A stretch of 64,000 nucleotides of DNA from Thiobacillus denitrificans (GTDB lineage Bacteria > Pseudomonadota > Gammaproteobacteria > Burkholderiales > Thiobacillaceae): assembly GCA_002343685.1 (NCBI GenBank), contig DDRS01000032.1, positions 1 through 64,000 on the forward strand. Direction: 5' to 3'. The translations under genes were made by a program, and so were the position numbers. This document shows positions 36,805-46,638 of this stretch, in pieces (position 1 is the first letter of the stretch; each line of letters opens with the position of its first letter). The notes beneath the pieces are model-generated. The model worked only from the letters and a program-made list of their open reading frames with translations, was not told the DNA's origin and ran no database searches.

Positions 36805-36859
36805 CGCATCGCGGGCTTCCCGTTTTGAAACGTTATGCCGCCGCCGAAGTCTGTGTTGT

Positions 36860-36878
36860 ATCGGGCAACAGGCCCGAT
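36860..36878 (+). terminator. Hairpin after mocA
   Basis: ATCGGGC, a five-base loop and GCCCGAT form a perfect 7-bp stem 55 bases after the mocA stop. There is no T run; it could be a weak terminator of the hydroxylase operon. Confidence 0.35.
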
Positions 36879-36946
36879 CACACGTGCATCCCGGCCAACC
36901 CATGGAGCTGGCTTGATGCTGGCCCCACATCGAAGGAGAAGAATTC

Positions 36947-37516
36947 ATGAAACTGAAAAACTGGTTGATTTTGTCTGCGTTGGTAGCCGGGACGAATGTG
37001 TGGGCCGCCGACACGCCCGCCGCCAAGCCCGCCGAAGGCACGTCGACCTCCATGCACAAGGCGGAAGAAAGCGCGAAGAAGACGGCCGCGGACGCCAAGG
37101 AGGCTGCACAGAAGGCCGCGGACGCCGCGAAAGTGGCCATGGACAAGGCGGAACTGGCTGTCGGCAACACGTCGCAGAAAGCCGCCGAGGCGGCCAGACA
37201 GGCGGCGAAGGATGCCGAGAAGGCCGCCAAATTCGCTGCGCACAAGGCCGCCGAGGCCACCCGGAAAGCCACGGCGGCAACACGCGAAACCGCTCAGAAA
37301 GTGGAAGACGCCGCGAAAAAAGCCGCCCTTGCGAGCGAGGAAGCCTTGAAGAAAGCCGAAGTGTCCGCCAGGCAGGCGGCCCAATCCGGCGCGGCAGCCG
37401 CGCGGAAAGCAGCCGAAGACACCCGGGATGCGGCGCGCCATGCCATGGAAGCCACCAAGGCGGCAGCCGAGAAGGCGTTCGAAACCAATGAAGGTGCGGC
37501 CGACGCGAAGAAGTAA
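36947..37516 (+). CDS. Exported Lys/Ala-rich coiled-coil protein
   Basis: Protein of 189 aa with a signal peptide (MKLKNWLILSALVAGTNVWA, cleaved before ADTPAAK). The mature part is one long low-complexity helix made of Ala, Lys, Glu and Asp in 11-residue-like units such as AAEAARQAAKDAEKAAK. It looks like LEA-type or histone-H1-like repeats, but the export signal argues for the periplasm. Such helices may protect the envelope under stress or bind cell wall or nucleic acid; nothing more specific is supported. AAGGAG lies seven bases before the ATG. It is independent of the mocA gene 142 bases upstream. Confidence 0.85.
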   Translation: MKLKNWLILSALVAGTNVWAADTPAAKPAEGTSTSMHKAEESAKKTAADAKEAAQKAADAAKVAMDKAELAVGNTSQKAAEAARQAAKDAEKAAKFAAHKAAEATRKATAATRETAQKVEDAAKKAALASEEALKKAEVSARQAAQSGAAAARKAAEDTRDAARHAMEATKAAAEKAFETNEGAADAKK

Positions 37517-37537
37517 TCCCTGCGCCGCAGTGGGCCG

Positions 37538-38386
37538 TCAGGCCAGCTCCACCCACACCGGCTGATGGTCCGATGCCTCGGTCGCGGCATCGATGCCGTG
37601 CGCCTTGAGCCGGCCCGCCAGTCCCTCGGTGAGGAAGACGAAATCGAAGCATTCGGGCTGTTTGACGAAATCCACCGGATGGATGCCGACCGTGGGTGCG
37701 TGTGCTTCGCCAGGATGCAGCACGGACCAGGCGTCGTGAAATGCCGGCGTCCCATCGGCAAACGGGGCGAGAATTTGTGCACGCTCGGGTGCGGTGGCGG
37801 GGAAATTCATGTCGCCGCACAGCAACGCCTGCGCAGGGCGGGGAAATACCTCGAAGGACCCGCCCGCCTCCTCCGGCATCGGCGCACGCCCGGATAGAGC
37901 GCAGGCTTCCGCATGCAGGTGGCGGATGACGTCGATCTGGGCCTGGCGCTGGCGTTGCGAGTAGTACTCGAGGTGGGTGGTCAGCACGCGCAGCGGCCCG
38001 ACATCGGTCGTCACCACGGCTTCCACCAGCACGCGCTGCATGCTGGGCACTGCCGCCTCGGCCGGCCACGGCAACAGATGCCGCCATACCTGGCCGACCG
38101 GCAGGCGCGAAAAAATGGCGTTGCCGAACCGGCTGCGTCCGCCACAGCCGTCCGGCACATCGGTCGCTGCGCCGTAAACCGCCGTATAGCCGGGCAGGCC
38201 GGCAGACAATTCGGCGACCTGGTCCTCGCCACGGCTGCCGGGCAGGCCAGGAAAATCGATCGCGACTTCCTGCAGGCAGATGACGTCGAAATCACCCAGC
38301 TGGCGGAGCGTTCGCAGGATGCGCGCAAGATCGACGCGGCCGTCCATGCCGCGCCCCCATTGAATGTTCCAGCTCAGTAATTTCAT
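37538..38386 (-). CDS. Endonuclease/exonuclease/phosphatase family protein
   Basis: Protein of 282 aa from the ATG at 38386. EEP-fold motifs are in order: MKLLSWNIQWGRG, a metal-binding Glu in DVICLQEVAIDF, LRVLTTHLEYYSQRQRQAQI with the catalytic-loop His, LCGDMNFPATAPE, FDFVFLTEGL and the terminal TEASDHQPVWVEL with the Asp-His pair. The family cleaves phosphodiester bonds in nucleic acids, lipids or inositol phosphates; the substrate here is unknown. No signal peptide is visible, so it is presumably cytoplasmic. Confidence 0.9.
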   Translation of the reverse strand: MKLLSWNIQWGRGMDGRVDLARILRTLRQLGDFDVICLQEVAIDFPGLPGSRGEDQVAELSAGLPGYTAVYGAATDVPDGCGGRSRFGNAIFSRLPVGQVWRHLLPWPAEAAVPSMQRVLVEAVVTTDVGPLRVLTTHLEYYSQRQRQAQIDVIRHLHAEACALSGRAPMPEEAGGSFEVFPRPAQALLCGDMNFPATAPERAQILAPFADGTPAFHDAWSVLHPGEAHAPTVGIHPVDFVKQPECFDFVFLTEGLAGRLKAHGIDAATEASDHQPVWVELA

Positions 38387-38658
38387 GTCGCACCTCTTGC
38401 CGTCAGCATAGCGAATGGTCTCATTTGAATGAAACATCGGCAGGCGGGGTCCGCCCGTCGGTCCGGACCAGGAATTTTCCGGGGCGGCGGGACTCCCAAT
38501 TGAGGTGGCGTCCGGCCGTAAACCCTTGCAGCGGCAAGGCCTTGGCGGAGGCAATCATTGCCGCACGCGGCTTGAGGGATTAAAATGCCGCACTTTTCGC
38601 TTTAATTTTTTGCGGCTTGCCCTGTGGGCAGGCCGCTGTTGCCTGAGCTCACGGAACC

Positions 38659-41600
38659 ATGGAACGACAACGCTGGCTGGACGGGACGCTGTATTCGCCC
38701 GATTTCGAACAGGATAGCTGCGGCTTCGGCCTGATTGCGCAGATCGACAATCAGCCCAGCCACACGCTGGTGCAGAATGCGATCGGCTCGCTGGCCTGCA
38801 TGACGCACCGCGGCGCGATCGCCGCCGACGGCTTGTCGGGCGACGGCTGCGGCCTGCTGTTCAAGAAACCGGATGCCTTCCTGCGCGCGGTGGCGGCTGA
38901 CGCCGGCTTCAAGCTCGGCGATCTCTATGCCGCCGGTCTGGTGTTCCTGTCGCGCGACGCCGCGCCACAGGCGCATGCGCGTTCGACGCTGAAGTCCGCG
39001 CTGGAAGCGCAGGGCCTGACGGTCGCCGGCTTCCGCCTGGTGCCGACCGATTCGTCGGTATGCGGCGAATCGGCGCTGGAATCGCTGCCGCACATCGAGC
39101 AGGTGTTCGTCAACGCGCCGGCCGGCATGAGCGAGGACGATTTCGAGCGCAAGCTCTACATCGCCCGCCGCCAGGCCGAAAAGGCGCTGGAACCGACCGA
39201 TCCGGTGTTCTACCTGCCGACGCTGTCGTGCCGCGTGATCAGCTACAAGGGCCTGGTGATGCCGGACAACCTGCCGGTGTTCTACCCCGACCTCAACGAC
39301 GCGCGCTTCGCCACCAGCCTGGCCGTGTTCCACCAGCGCTTCTCGACCAACACCTGGCCGCAGTGGCGACTGGCCCAGCCGTTCCGCTATCTGGCGCACA
39401 ACGGCGAGATCAACACGGTACAGGGCAACCGCAACTGGAGCCGCGCACGCGAACAGAAATTCGTGACGCCCCTGATCCCGAACATGGACGACGTCCGTCC
39501 CATCGTCGGCACCCGGGGCTCGGACTCGATGAGCCTCGACAACATGGTCGAAGGCCTGGTGATGGGCGGCGCGGGGCTGTTCCGCGCACTGCGCCTGGTG
39601 ATTCCGCCGGCCTGGCAGAACGTCGAATCGATGGACGCCGACATCCGCGCCTTCTACGAATACAACTCGATGCACATGGAGCCGTGGGACGGCCCTGCCG
39701 GCGTGGTCCTGACCGACGGCCGCTACGCCGTCTGCACGCTCGACCGCAACGGCCTGCGCCCGGCACGCTGGGTGCTGACCAAGGACCGCATCCTCACCAT
39801 CGCGTCGGAAGTCGGCGTGTGGCAGATCGATCCGGCCAACGTCGAACGCAAGGGCCGCGTCAAGCCGGGCCAGATGGTCGCCGCCGATCTCGAGACCGGC
39901 CGCCTGTTGATGCCGGAAGACATCGACAACGAACTGAAGGGCGCGCAGCCCTACCGCGAATGGCTCAAGGCCGGCGTGGTCAAGCTGGAGCTGTCGATCA
40001 ACCAGGACGCCGACCTGGCGGTGATGGATGCGGCCAGCCTGCTGACGCACCAGAAACTGCATAACGTCAGCTTCGAGGAACGCGACCAGATCATCCGCGT
40101 GCTGGCCGAGGACGGCGCCGAGGCGATCGGCTCGATGGGCGACGACACGCCGATGGCGGTATTGAGCCAGAAAGTGCGCTCACCGTTCGACTACCTGCGC
40201 CAGCAGTTCGCACAGGTCACCAACCCGCCGATCGATCCGATCCGCGAAGCGATCGTGATGTCGCTCAACACCAGCTTCGGCCCCGAGCGCAACCTGTTCA
40301 AGGAAACCCCGGAGCACGCGCACCGGGTGGAAGTCCACACCCCGCTGCTGTCGAAGGAGGCCTTCGACAAGCTCTTGAATCTGCACGACCCGTCGTTCGC
40401 TTCAACCACGCTCGACCTGCACTACGATCCGACGGCGACCACCCTGGAAGCCGCGATCCATGCGCTGACCGCACGCGCGGTCGACGCGGTGAAGGCCGGC
40501 AAGGTCATTCTGGTGCTGTCCGACCGCAACCTCGCCAAGGATCGCCTGCCGATCCACGCGCTGTTCGCCACCGGCGCCGTGCACCACGCGCTGATCACGG
40601 CCGGCCTGCGCTGCAACGCCAACATCGTGGTGGAAACCGGCAGCGTGCGCGATCCGCACCACTATGCCTGCCTGATCGGCTATGGCGCGACCGCGGTGTA
40701 TCCGTACCTCGCCTACCAGGTCATCGGCGAATTCGTGAAGACCGGCGAGATCAAGCCCAACCTCGACAAGGCGCTGTGCAACTTCCGCAAGGGCATGGAC
40801 AAGGGCCTGTACAAGGTGCTCTCCAAGATGGGCATCTCGCTGGTGGCCAGCTACCGCGGCGCCCAGTTGTTCGAAGGCGTGGGGCTGCATGAAGACGTGG
40901 TCGAACTGTGCCTGAAGGGCACGGTGTCGCGCATTTCCGGCGCCAATTTCGAGGACTTCGAGTCCGACCAGAAGCTGCTGCACAAGGCGGCGTTCAACCC
41001 GCTGCGCCCGCTGACCGCCGGCGGCCTGCTGAAGTTCATGTTCGGCGAGGAATACCACGCCTACAACCCGGACGTGGTGCAGCAGCTGCAGAAGGCCGTG
41101 AAGACCGGCGACTACGCCGAGTTCAAGAAGTACTCCGAGATCGTCAACACCCGCCCGGTGGCGATGGTGCGCGACCTGATGACGCTGAAGGCCGGCGCCA
41201 CCCCGATTCCGCTCGACGAGGTCGAACCGCTGGAGTCCATCCTCAAGCGCTTCGACTCCGCCGGCATGTCGCTCGGCGCGCTGTCGCCGGAAGCGCACGA
41301 GGCGCTCGCCGAGGGCATGAACCGCATCGGCGGCCGCTCCAACTCGGGCGAAGGCGGCGAGGACCCGAAGCGCTACGGCACGGTGAAGACCTCCAAGATC
41401 AAGCAGGTCGCTTCCGGCCGCTTCGGCGTGACCGCGACCTACCTGGTCAACGCCGAGGTGCTGCAGATCAAGATCGCACAGGGCGCCAAGCCCGGCGAGG
41501 GCGGCCAGTTGCCCGGCGACAAGGTGTCGCCGATGATCGCCTCGCTGCGCCACTGCAAACCCGGCACCACGCTGATCTCGCCGCCGCCGCACCACGACAT

Positions 41601-43143
41601 CTACTCGATCGAGGATCTGGCGCAGCTGATCTTCGACCTCAAGCAGGTCAACCCCGACGCGCTGGTGTCGGTGAAGCTGGTCGCCGAGCCCGGCGTCGGC
41701 ACGATCGCCGCGGGCGTCGCCAAGGCCTACGCCGACCTCATCACCATTTCCGGCTACGACGGCGGCACCGGCGCGAGCCCGCTGACCTCGGTGAAGTACG
41801 CCGGCACGCCGTGGGAACTCGGACTGTCCGAAGCGCAGCAGGTGCTGCGCGCCAACGGCCTGCGCGGCCGCGTTCGCGTGCAGACCGACGGCGGCCTGAA
41901 GACCGGCCTCGACGTCGTCAAGGCGGCGATCCTCGGCGCCGAGTCGTTCGGCTTCGGTACCGGCCCGATGGTCGCGCTGGGCTGCAAGTACCTGCGCATC
42001 TGCCATCTGAACAACTGCGCCACCGGCGTCGCCACGCAGAACGACAAGCTGCGCCGCGAACACTTCATCGGCCTGCCCGACATGGTGGTGAACTACTTCA
42101 AGTTCGTTGCCGAGGAAACGCGCGAGTTGATGGCCTCGCTGGGCATCCGCAAGCTGACCGACCTGATCGGGCGCACCGACCTGCTCGACCTCTCGGCCGG
42201 CGATACGCCGCGCCAGGGCCGGCTGAAGCTCGACGTGCTGCTCTCGCAGGGCGACATCCCGGCCGACGCGCCGCGCTTTTCGCAGCAGGAACGCAATCCG
42301 TCGTTCGACAAGGGCGAGCTGGCCGAGCAGATGGTGGCCGACGCGCTCGGCGCGATCAAGGCCGGCACGCCGATCGAGTTGCGCTATGAAGTGCGCAACG
42401 TCAACCGCTCGATCGGCGCACGCCTGTCGGGCGAGATCGCCAAGGCACACGGCTCCAAGGGCCTGCCGGACAACACCATCCGCGTCCAGCTCACCGGTTC
42501 GGCCGGCCAGAGCTTCGGCGTGTGGAACCACAAGGGCCTGACGATCACGCTCGAAGGCGACGCCAACGACTACGTCGGCAAGGGCATGGGCGGCGGCCGC
42601 CTGGTGATCTACCCGCCGCGCGTGGCCACGTTCGACGCGCACCGCAACACGCTGATCGGCAACACCTGCCTGTACGGCGCCACCGGCGGCGAACTCTATG
42701 CGGCCGGCATGGGCGGCGAGCGCTTCGGCGTGCGCAACTCCGGCGCATTGACCGTGGTGGAAGGCATCGGCGACCACGGCTGCGAGTACATGACGGGCGG
42801 CACGGTGATCGTGCTGGGCGACACCGGCCTGAACTTCGGTGCCGGCATGAGCGGCGGCATGGCCTTCGTGGTCGACGACACGAACGATTTCGTGTCGAAG
42901 ACCAACAAGGAAATGGTCGAGCTGACCCGCATCACCAGCGACGAAACCGAGCCGTTCCGCGTCTTTCTCAAGACCCAGATGGAACGCCATCTGGCGCTCA
43001 CCGGCAGCGCCCGCGCGAAGGCGCTGCTGGCCGAGTTCGACGCCACCTTGTCTCGCGTCTGGCTGGTCAAGCCGAAGCGCATTTCGATTGAAGACCTGGT
43101 CGAGGACATTCCCGGCCAGACACGTGAAGTATTGGAAGCTTAA
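38659..43143 (+). CDS. gltB: Glutamate synthase (NADPH) large subunit
   Basis: Protein of 1494 aa, the full family length. It makes two glutamates from glutamine and 2-oxoglutarate. After a 20-residue propeptide, Cys21 in DSCGFGLIAQ becomes the N-terminal nucleophile of the glutaminase domain. The FMN-binding synthase domain follows, and the 3Fe-4S cluster is held by CKYLRICHLNNC (near residue 1115). The C-terminal beta-helix domain has the repeated GGxxxxGxxGG glycine pattern (YVGKGMGGGRLV, GATGGELYAAGMGGERFGVR). The partner GltD follows after two bases. Confidence 0.97.
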   Translation: MERQRWLDGTLYSPDFEQDSCGFGLIAQIDNQPSHTLVQNAIGSLACMTHRGAIAADGLSGDGCGLLFKKPDAFLRAVAADAGFKLGDLYAAGLVFLSRDAAPQAHARSTLKSALEAQGLTVAGFRLVPTDSSVCGESALESLPHIEQVFVNAPAGMSEDDFERKLYIARRQAEKALEPTDPVFYLPTLSCRVISYKGLVMPDNLPVFYPDLNDARFATSLAVFHQRFSTNTWPQWRLAQPFRYLAHNGEINTVQGNRNWSRAREQKFVTPLIPNMDDVRPIVGTRGSDSMSLDNMVEGLVMGGAGLFRALRLVIPPAWQNVESMDADIRAFYEYNSMHMEPWDGPAGVVLTDGRYAVCTLDRNGLRPARWVLTKDRILTIASEVGVWQIDPANVERKGRVKPGQMVAADLETGRLLMPEDIDNELKGAQPYREWLKAGVVKLELSINQDADLAVMDAASLLTHQKLHNVSFEERDQIIRVLAEDGAEAIGSMGDDTPMAVLSQKVRSPFDYLRQQFAQVTNPPIDPIREAIVMSLNTSFGPERNLFKETPEHAHRVEVHTPLLSKEAFDKLLNLHDPSFASTTLDLHYDPTATTLEAAIHALTARAVDAVKAGKVILVLSDRNLAKDRLPIHALFATGAVHHALITAGLRCNANIVVETGSVRDPHHYACLIGYGATAVYPYLAYQVIGEFVKTGEIKPNLDKALCNFRKGMDKGLYKVLSKMGISLVASYRGAQLFEGVGLHEDVVELCLKGTVSRISGANFEDFESDQKLLHKAAFNPLRPLTAGGLLKFMFGEEYHAYNPDVVQQLQKAVKTGDYAEFKKYSEIVNTRPVAMVRDLMTLKAGATPIPLDEVEPLESILKRFDSAGMSLGALSPEAHEALAEGMNRIGGRSNSGEGGEDPKRYGTVKTSKIKQVASGRFGVTATYLVNAEVLQIKIAQGAKPGEGGQLPGDKVSPMIASLRHCKPGTTLISPPPHHDIYSIEDLAQLIFDLKQVNPDALVSVKLVAEPGVGTIAAGVAKAYADLITISGYDGGTGASPLTSVKYAGTPWELGLSEAQQVLRANGLRGRVRVQTDGGLKTGLDVVKAAILGAESFGFGTGPMVALGCKYLRICHLNNCATGVATQNDKLRREHFIGLPDMVVNYFKFVAEETRELMASLGIRKLTDLIGRTDLLDLSAGDTPRQGRLKLDVLLSQGDIPADAPRFSQQERNPSFDKGELAEQMVADALGAIKAGTPIELRYEVRNVNRSIGARLSGEIAKAHGSKGLPDNTIRVQLTGSAGQSFGVWNHKGLTITLEGDANDYVGKGMGGGRLVIYPPRVATFDAHRNTLIGNTCLYGATGGELYAAGMGGERFGVRNSGALTVVEGIGDHGCEYMTGGTVIVLGDTGLNFGAGMSGGMAFVVDDTNDFVSKTNKEMVELTRITSDETEPFRVFLKTQMERHLALTGSARAKALLAEFDATLSRVWLVKPKRISIEDLVEDIPGQTREVLEA

Positions 43144-43145
43144 CG

Positions 43146-44612
43146 ATGGGTGACGTATTCCAGTTTCTGAAGCAGGCGCGACGCGACGGCGAAAAGACCG
43201 CCGCCGATGTCCGCAAGCACGAGTTCCGCGAAATCTACGCGCTGATGGATACGGCGCACGCGCAGGAACAGGCCGACCGTTGTCTCAGCTGCGGCAATCC
43301 GTACTGCGAATGGAAGTGCCCGGTGCACAACTACATTCCCAACTGGCTCAAGCTGGTGACCGAAGGGCGCCTGTTCGAAGCCGCGGAACTGTCGCACCAG
43401 ACCAACTCGCTGCCTGAAGTGTGCGGCCGCGTCTGCCCGCAGGATCGTCTGTGCGAAGGGGCCTGTACCCTCAATACCGACGGCTTCGGTGAAGCCGTGG
43501 GCGGCGGGCCGAACACGGGCGGCTTCGGCGCGGTGACCATCGGCCAGATCGAGAAATACATTTCCGAGGAAGCCTTCAAGGCCGGCTGGCGTCCCGACAT
43601 GTCGAACGTGGTGCCGACCGGCAGGAAAGTCGCCATCATCGGCGCCGGGCCGGCCGGGCTCGGCTGTGCCGACGTGCTGGCGCGCAACGGCGTGAAGCCG
43701 GTGGTGTTCGACCGCTACGACGAAATCGGCGGCCTGCTGACTTTCGGCATCCCCGAATTCAAGATGGAAAAATGGGTGATGACGCGCCGCCGCGAAGTGC
43801 TGGAAGGCATGGGCGTCGAATTCCGCCTGGGGATTGAGGTCGGCAATACCCAAGAGGGCATAAAGTCCGTCTCCATGCAGTCCCTGCTCGACGAATACGA
43901 CGCCGTGTTCATGGGCATGGGCACCTACACCTACATGAAGGGCGGCTTCCCCGGCGAGGATCTGCCCGGCGTGCTGGAAGCGCTGCCTTTCCTGATCTCC
44001 AACGTGCGCAAATGCCTCGACCTGGCCAAGCCGGACGAGGTCTACCACAACATGAAGGGCCTGCGCGTCGTGGTGCTCGGCGGCGGCGACACCGCCATGG
44101 ACTGCAACCGCACCAGCATCCGCCAGGGCGCGGCCTCGGTCGTCTGCGCCTACCGCCGCGACGAGAAGAACATGCCCGGCTCCAAGCGCGAAGTCGGCAA
44201 CGCCAAGGAAGAAGGCGTGCAATTCCTGTGGAACCGCCAGCCGGTCGAGATCGTCGGCGACGGCAAGGTCGAAGGCGTGAAACTCGTCACCACCGAACTC
44301 GGCCCGCCCGATGCGCGCGGTCGCCGCACCCCGGTGGTGGTCCCCGGTTCCGAGGAAGTCATCCCGGCCGACCGGGTGATCGTCGCCTTCGGCTTCCGCC
44401 CCAATCCGCAACCGTGGTTCGAACAGCACCAGATCGCGGTCGACCCGGGCGGCCGCGTCATCGCCAAGGGGCAGCCGCACGCCTTCCAGACCGCCAACCC
44501 CAAGGTCTTTGCCGGCGGCGACATGGTGCGCGGCTCCGATCTGGTGGTGACCGCGGTATGGGAAGGCCGCGAGGCCGCCAAGGGCATCCTCGCCTACCTC
44601 GACCTGCTGTAA
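43146..44612 (+). CDS. gltD: Glutamate synthase (NADPH) small subunit
   Basis: Protein of 488 aa. The N terminus binds [4Fe-4S] clusters through CLSCGNPYCEWKCPVHNYIP and later CGRVCPQDRLCEGACTL. An FAD-binding GAGPAGLGCADVL near residue 165 and an NAD(P)H-binding GGGDTAMDCNRT near residue 310 complete the flavoprotein that feeds NADPH electrons to GltB. It lies two bases after gltB in a tight operon. Confidence 0.97.
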   Translation: MGDVFQFLKQARRDGEKTAADVRKHEFREIYALMDTAHAQEQADRCLSCGNPYCEWKCPVHNYIPNWLKLVTEGRLFEAAELSHQTNSLPEVCGRVCPQDRLCEGACTLNTDGFGEAVGGGPNTGGFGAVTIGQIEKYISEEAFKAGWRPDMSNVVPTGRKVAIIGAGPAGLGCADVLARNGVKPVVFDRYDEIGGLLTFGIPEFKMEKWVMTRRREVLEGMGVEFRLGIEVGNTQEGIKSVSMQSLLDEYDAVFMGMGTYTYMKGGFPGEDLPGVLEALPFLISNVRKCLDLAKPDEVYHNMKGLRVVVLGGGDTAMDCNRTSIRQGAASVVCAYRRDEKNMPGSKREVGNAKEEGVQFLWNRQPVEIVGDGKVEGVKLVTTELGPPDARGRRTPVVVPGSEEVIPADRVIVAFGFRPNPQPWFEQHQIAVDPGGRVIAKGQPHAFQTANPKVFAGGDMVRGSDLVVTAVWEGREAAKGILAYLDLL

Positions 44613-44695
44613 CGCCGCCTGCACGGGTGCGACCGCCGCACCCGTGCCCACCCATCGGGGTATGCTGCGGCATTGCCATCGACCGCTCTTACCGG

Positions 44696-46162
44696 ATGCT
44701 TTCAGGCCCTTACTACCCACGTTCGTTCACCATCCTGGTCATCGTTGCCATGGGCGTGTTGATCGTGCCGCTGGCCAGCGGCCTGATCAATGCGGTGCAC
44801 GTGCTGCAAGGCGTGGTCGAAACCCAGCGACAGTTCACCCACACCAGCCTTGCCGTCACGCGTGACGTGCGACAGATCGTCGAGTCGGTCAGCCAGCTGC
44901 AACGCGCCGCCGGACAGTACCACCTGTTGCAGGACGCCGAATTCGGTCCGGCCCTGCGACAAAGCTTCGACGAGCTGCGCACCCAGTTGTCGCAACTCGA
45001 TACCCAGCTCACCGACGCCCGTTCGCGCGCGACGCTGGCCACGCTGCAGGCGCGCACCCAGACCCTGTATCGCCAGGTGCGGCCGGGGGAATTCCTGGAC
45101 AGCGACCAGTTCCACGCACTCGACCCGACGTTCGATGATCTGCATGATGTCGCGCGCACCCTGCTCGTTCAGGCGGATGCCGCAGTACAGCGCGAATTGC
45201 AGGCACTGGAAGGCACGGTGCAGGCGACCCGCCGGCGGTTGATCGTGCTGGCATTGGCCCTGATTCCCTTGACGCTGCTGCTCGCGGCCGTGTTTTCCTG
45301 GATGATCAACCGCCCGATCAAGCAGCTCAAGACCTCGATCCAGCAGCTCGGCCAGGCCGACCTGCGCCCCTTGCCGGCCATCAGCGGGCCGCAGGACATC
45401 GTCGAACTGGGACGGGAAATCGACTGGCTGCGCCAGCGCCTGCAGGCGCTGGAAGAACAGAAGCTGCGCTTCCTGCGCCACGTGTCGCACGAACTGAAGA
45501 CGCCGCTCGCATCGTTGCGTGAAGGCGTGGCGCTGCTGGGCGATGAACTGGCGGGCAGCCTCAACCCGCGCCAGCGCAGCATCGTCGGCATCATGGACAG
45601 CGGCAGCCGCGATCTGCAGAAGCGCATCGAAGATCTGATCCGTTACAGCAGCATGGTGCGCGACGCCACGCCCTCGCCCGCCACGCCGCAAGCGCTGGGC
45701 GACGCGCTCGATACCGTCCTGGCGCGGCAAAGGCTGGCGCTCGATACGCGCCACATCGAGGTCGAAACGCAGTTCGACGCGCCCGTGCTCCATGCCGAAC
45801 GCGGCCAGCTGGAAACCGTACTCGACAATCTGTTGTCCAATGCGGTCAAATTCAGTCCCGAGGGCGGGCGCATCCTGGTGAAGAGTGCGCCTGTCGACGA
45901 CACGATCGAGGTTTGGGTTTGCGATCAGGGCGGCGGCATCCCGGAAGCCGAGCGCTCCCGCATCTTCGAGCCGTTTTTCCAGGGCGCGCGCCAACCCGCC
46001 ACCGCGGTTCGCGGCAGCGGGCTCGGCCTGTCGATCGTGCGCGAGTCGCTGCTGGCTGTCGGCGGCAACATCGAAGTGGTCGATTGCCCGCCCTGGTCGA
46101 CTTGTTTCCGAGTATCGTGGCCCGCTTACCGCGGCCCGCTTAACCTGACGCGTACCGAATGA
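44696..46162 (+). CDS. glrK: GlrK-type sensor histidine kinase
   Basis: Protein of 488 aa, starting at the ATG at 44696. Two membrane helices (FTILVIVAMGVLIVPLASGL and LIVLALALIPLTLLLAAVFS) bracket a helical periplasmic sensor of about 150 residues. A HAMP linker follows, then the phospho-acceptor H box RHVSHELKTPLASLREGVAL and the ATPase boxes DNLLSNAVKFS, CDQGGGIP and RGSGLGLSIV. The order kinase, lipoprotein, sigma-54 regulator matches glrK-qseG-glrR of enterobacteria, which responds to envelope state and controls sigma-54 promoters. The stop overlaps the lipoprotein gene by four bases. Confidence 0.92.
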   Translation: MLSGPYYPRSFTILVIVAMGVLIVPLASGLINAVHVLQGVVETQRQFTHTSLAVTRDVRQIVESVSQLQRAAGQYHLLQDAEFGPALRQSFDELRTQLSQLDTQLTDARSRATLATLQARTQTLYRQVRPGEFLDSDQFHALDPTFDDLHDVARTLLVQADAAVQRELQALEGTVQATRRRLIVLALALIPLTLLLAAVFSWMINRPIKQLKTSIQQLGQADLRPLPAISGPQDIVELGREIDWLRQRLQALEEQKLRFLRHVSHELKTPLASLREGVALLGDELAGSLNPRQRSIVGIMDSGSRDLQKRIEDLIRYSSMVRDATPSPATPQALGDALDTVLARQRLALDTRHIEVETQFDAPVLHAERGQLETVLDNLLSNAVKFSPEGGRILVKSAPVDDTIEVWVCDQGGGIPEAERSRIFEPFFQGARQPATAVRGSGLGLSIVRESLLAVGGNIEVVDCPPWSTCFRVSWPAYRGPLNLTRTE

Positions 46163-46638
46163 GTTTCAAATCCATCCTGCTTGCCTGTCTTTTGCTGACA
46201 CTGAGCGCCTGTGTCGTCCCGCCCCTGCCCGGCCAGACGGCTCAACCCGGCGCCCGGCTATTCGGGTTGAGCGCATCGGCACTCCTGAACGAGTTGACGC
46301 GGGTGGCGGCGCTGTCTCCCGAGCAACGCCGGCGCGAACTGGCCGCCCTGGACAATGAGCGTCGCCTCGACGATGCCAAGCGTTTCCAGCAGGCCGCGCT
46401 GCTGGAACGCGAAGACAGCGTGGACGCATTCGAGCGCAGCCTCAAGAGCCTGGCCATGATCGACGACGTCGATCCCCGCGCACATACGCTGCTCGATCTG
46501 ATGAAGAAATCACTCTCGGCCCGCATCGAGCTCCGACAACAGGCTGCGCGCGCGCAGGAGCTGCAGGACAAGCTCGACCAGATCAAGGCGCTGGAAAAAA
46601 CCCTGCAGCAGCGCAATACGCTCCCCAAATCGCCATGA
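46159..46638 (+). CDS. QseG-position outer-membrane lipoprotein
   Basis: Protein of 159 aa with a lipobox (LLTLSAC after MSFKSILLACLL). The mature part is helical with a Glu/Arg/Gln-rich coiled coil (SLSARIELRQQAARAQELQD, LDQIKALEKTLQQRN). It lies between kinase and regulator with four-base overlaps at both ends. In enterobacteria the lipoprotein in this place (QseG) touches the kinase periplasmic domain and influences signalling; sequence similarity is not obvious, so the equivalence rests on position. Confidence 0.85.
   Translation: MSFKSILLACLLLTLSACVVPPLPGQTAQPGARLFGLSASALLNELTRVAALSPEQRRRELAALDNERRLDDAKRFQQAALLEREDSVDAFERSLKSLAMIDDVDPRAHTLLDLMKKSLSARIELRQQAARAQELQDKLDQIKALEKTLQQRNTLPKSP

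Noticed and set aside
40402..42990. Very long minus-strand open frame opposite gltB
   Set aside because: Shadow of a GC-rich coding strand; the translation is low-complexity Ala/Arg/His/Val with no family features, whereas GltB is complete on the other strand.
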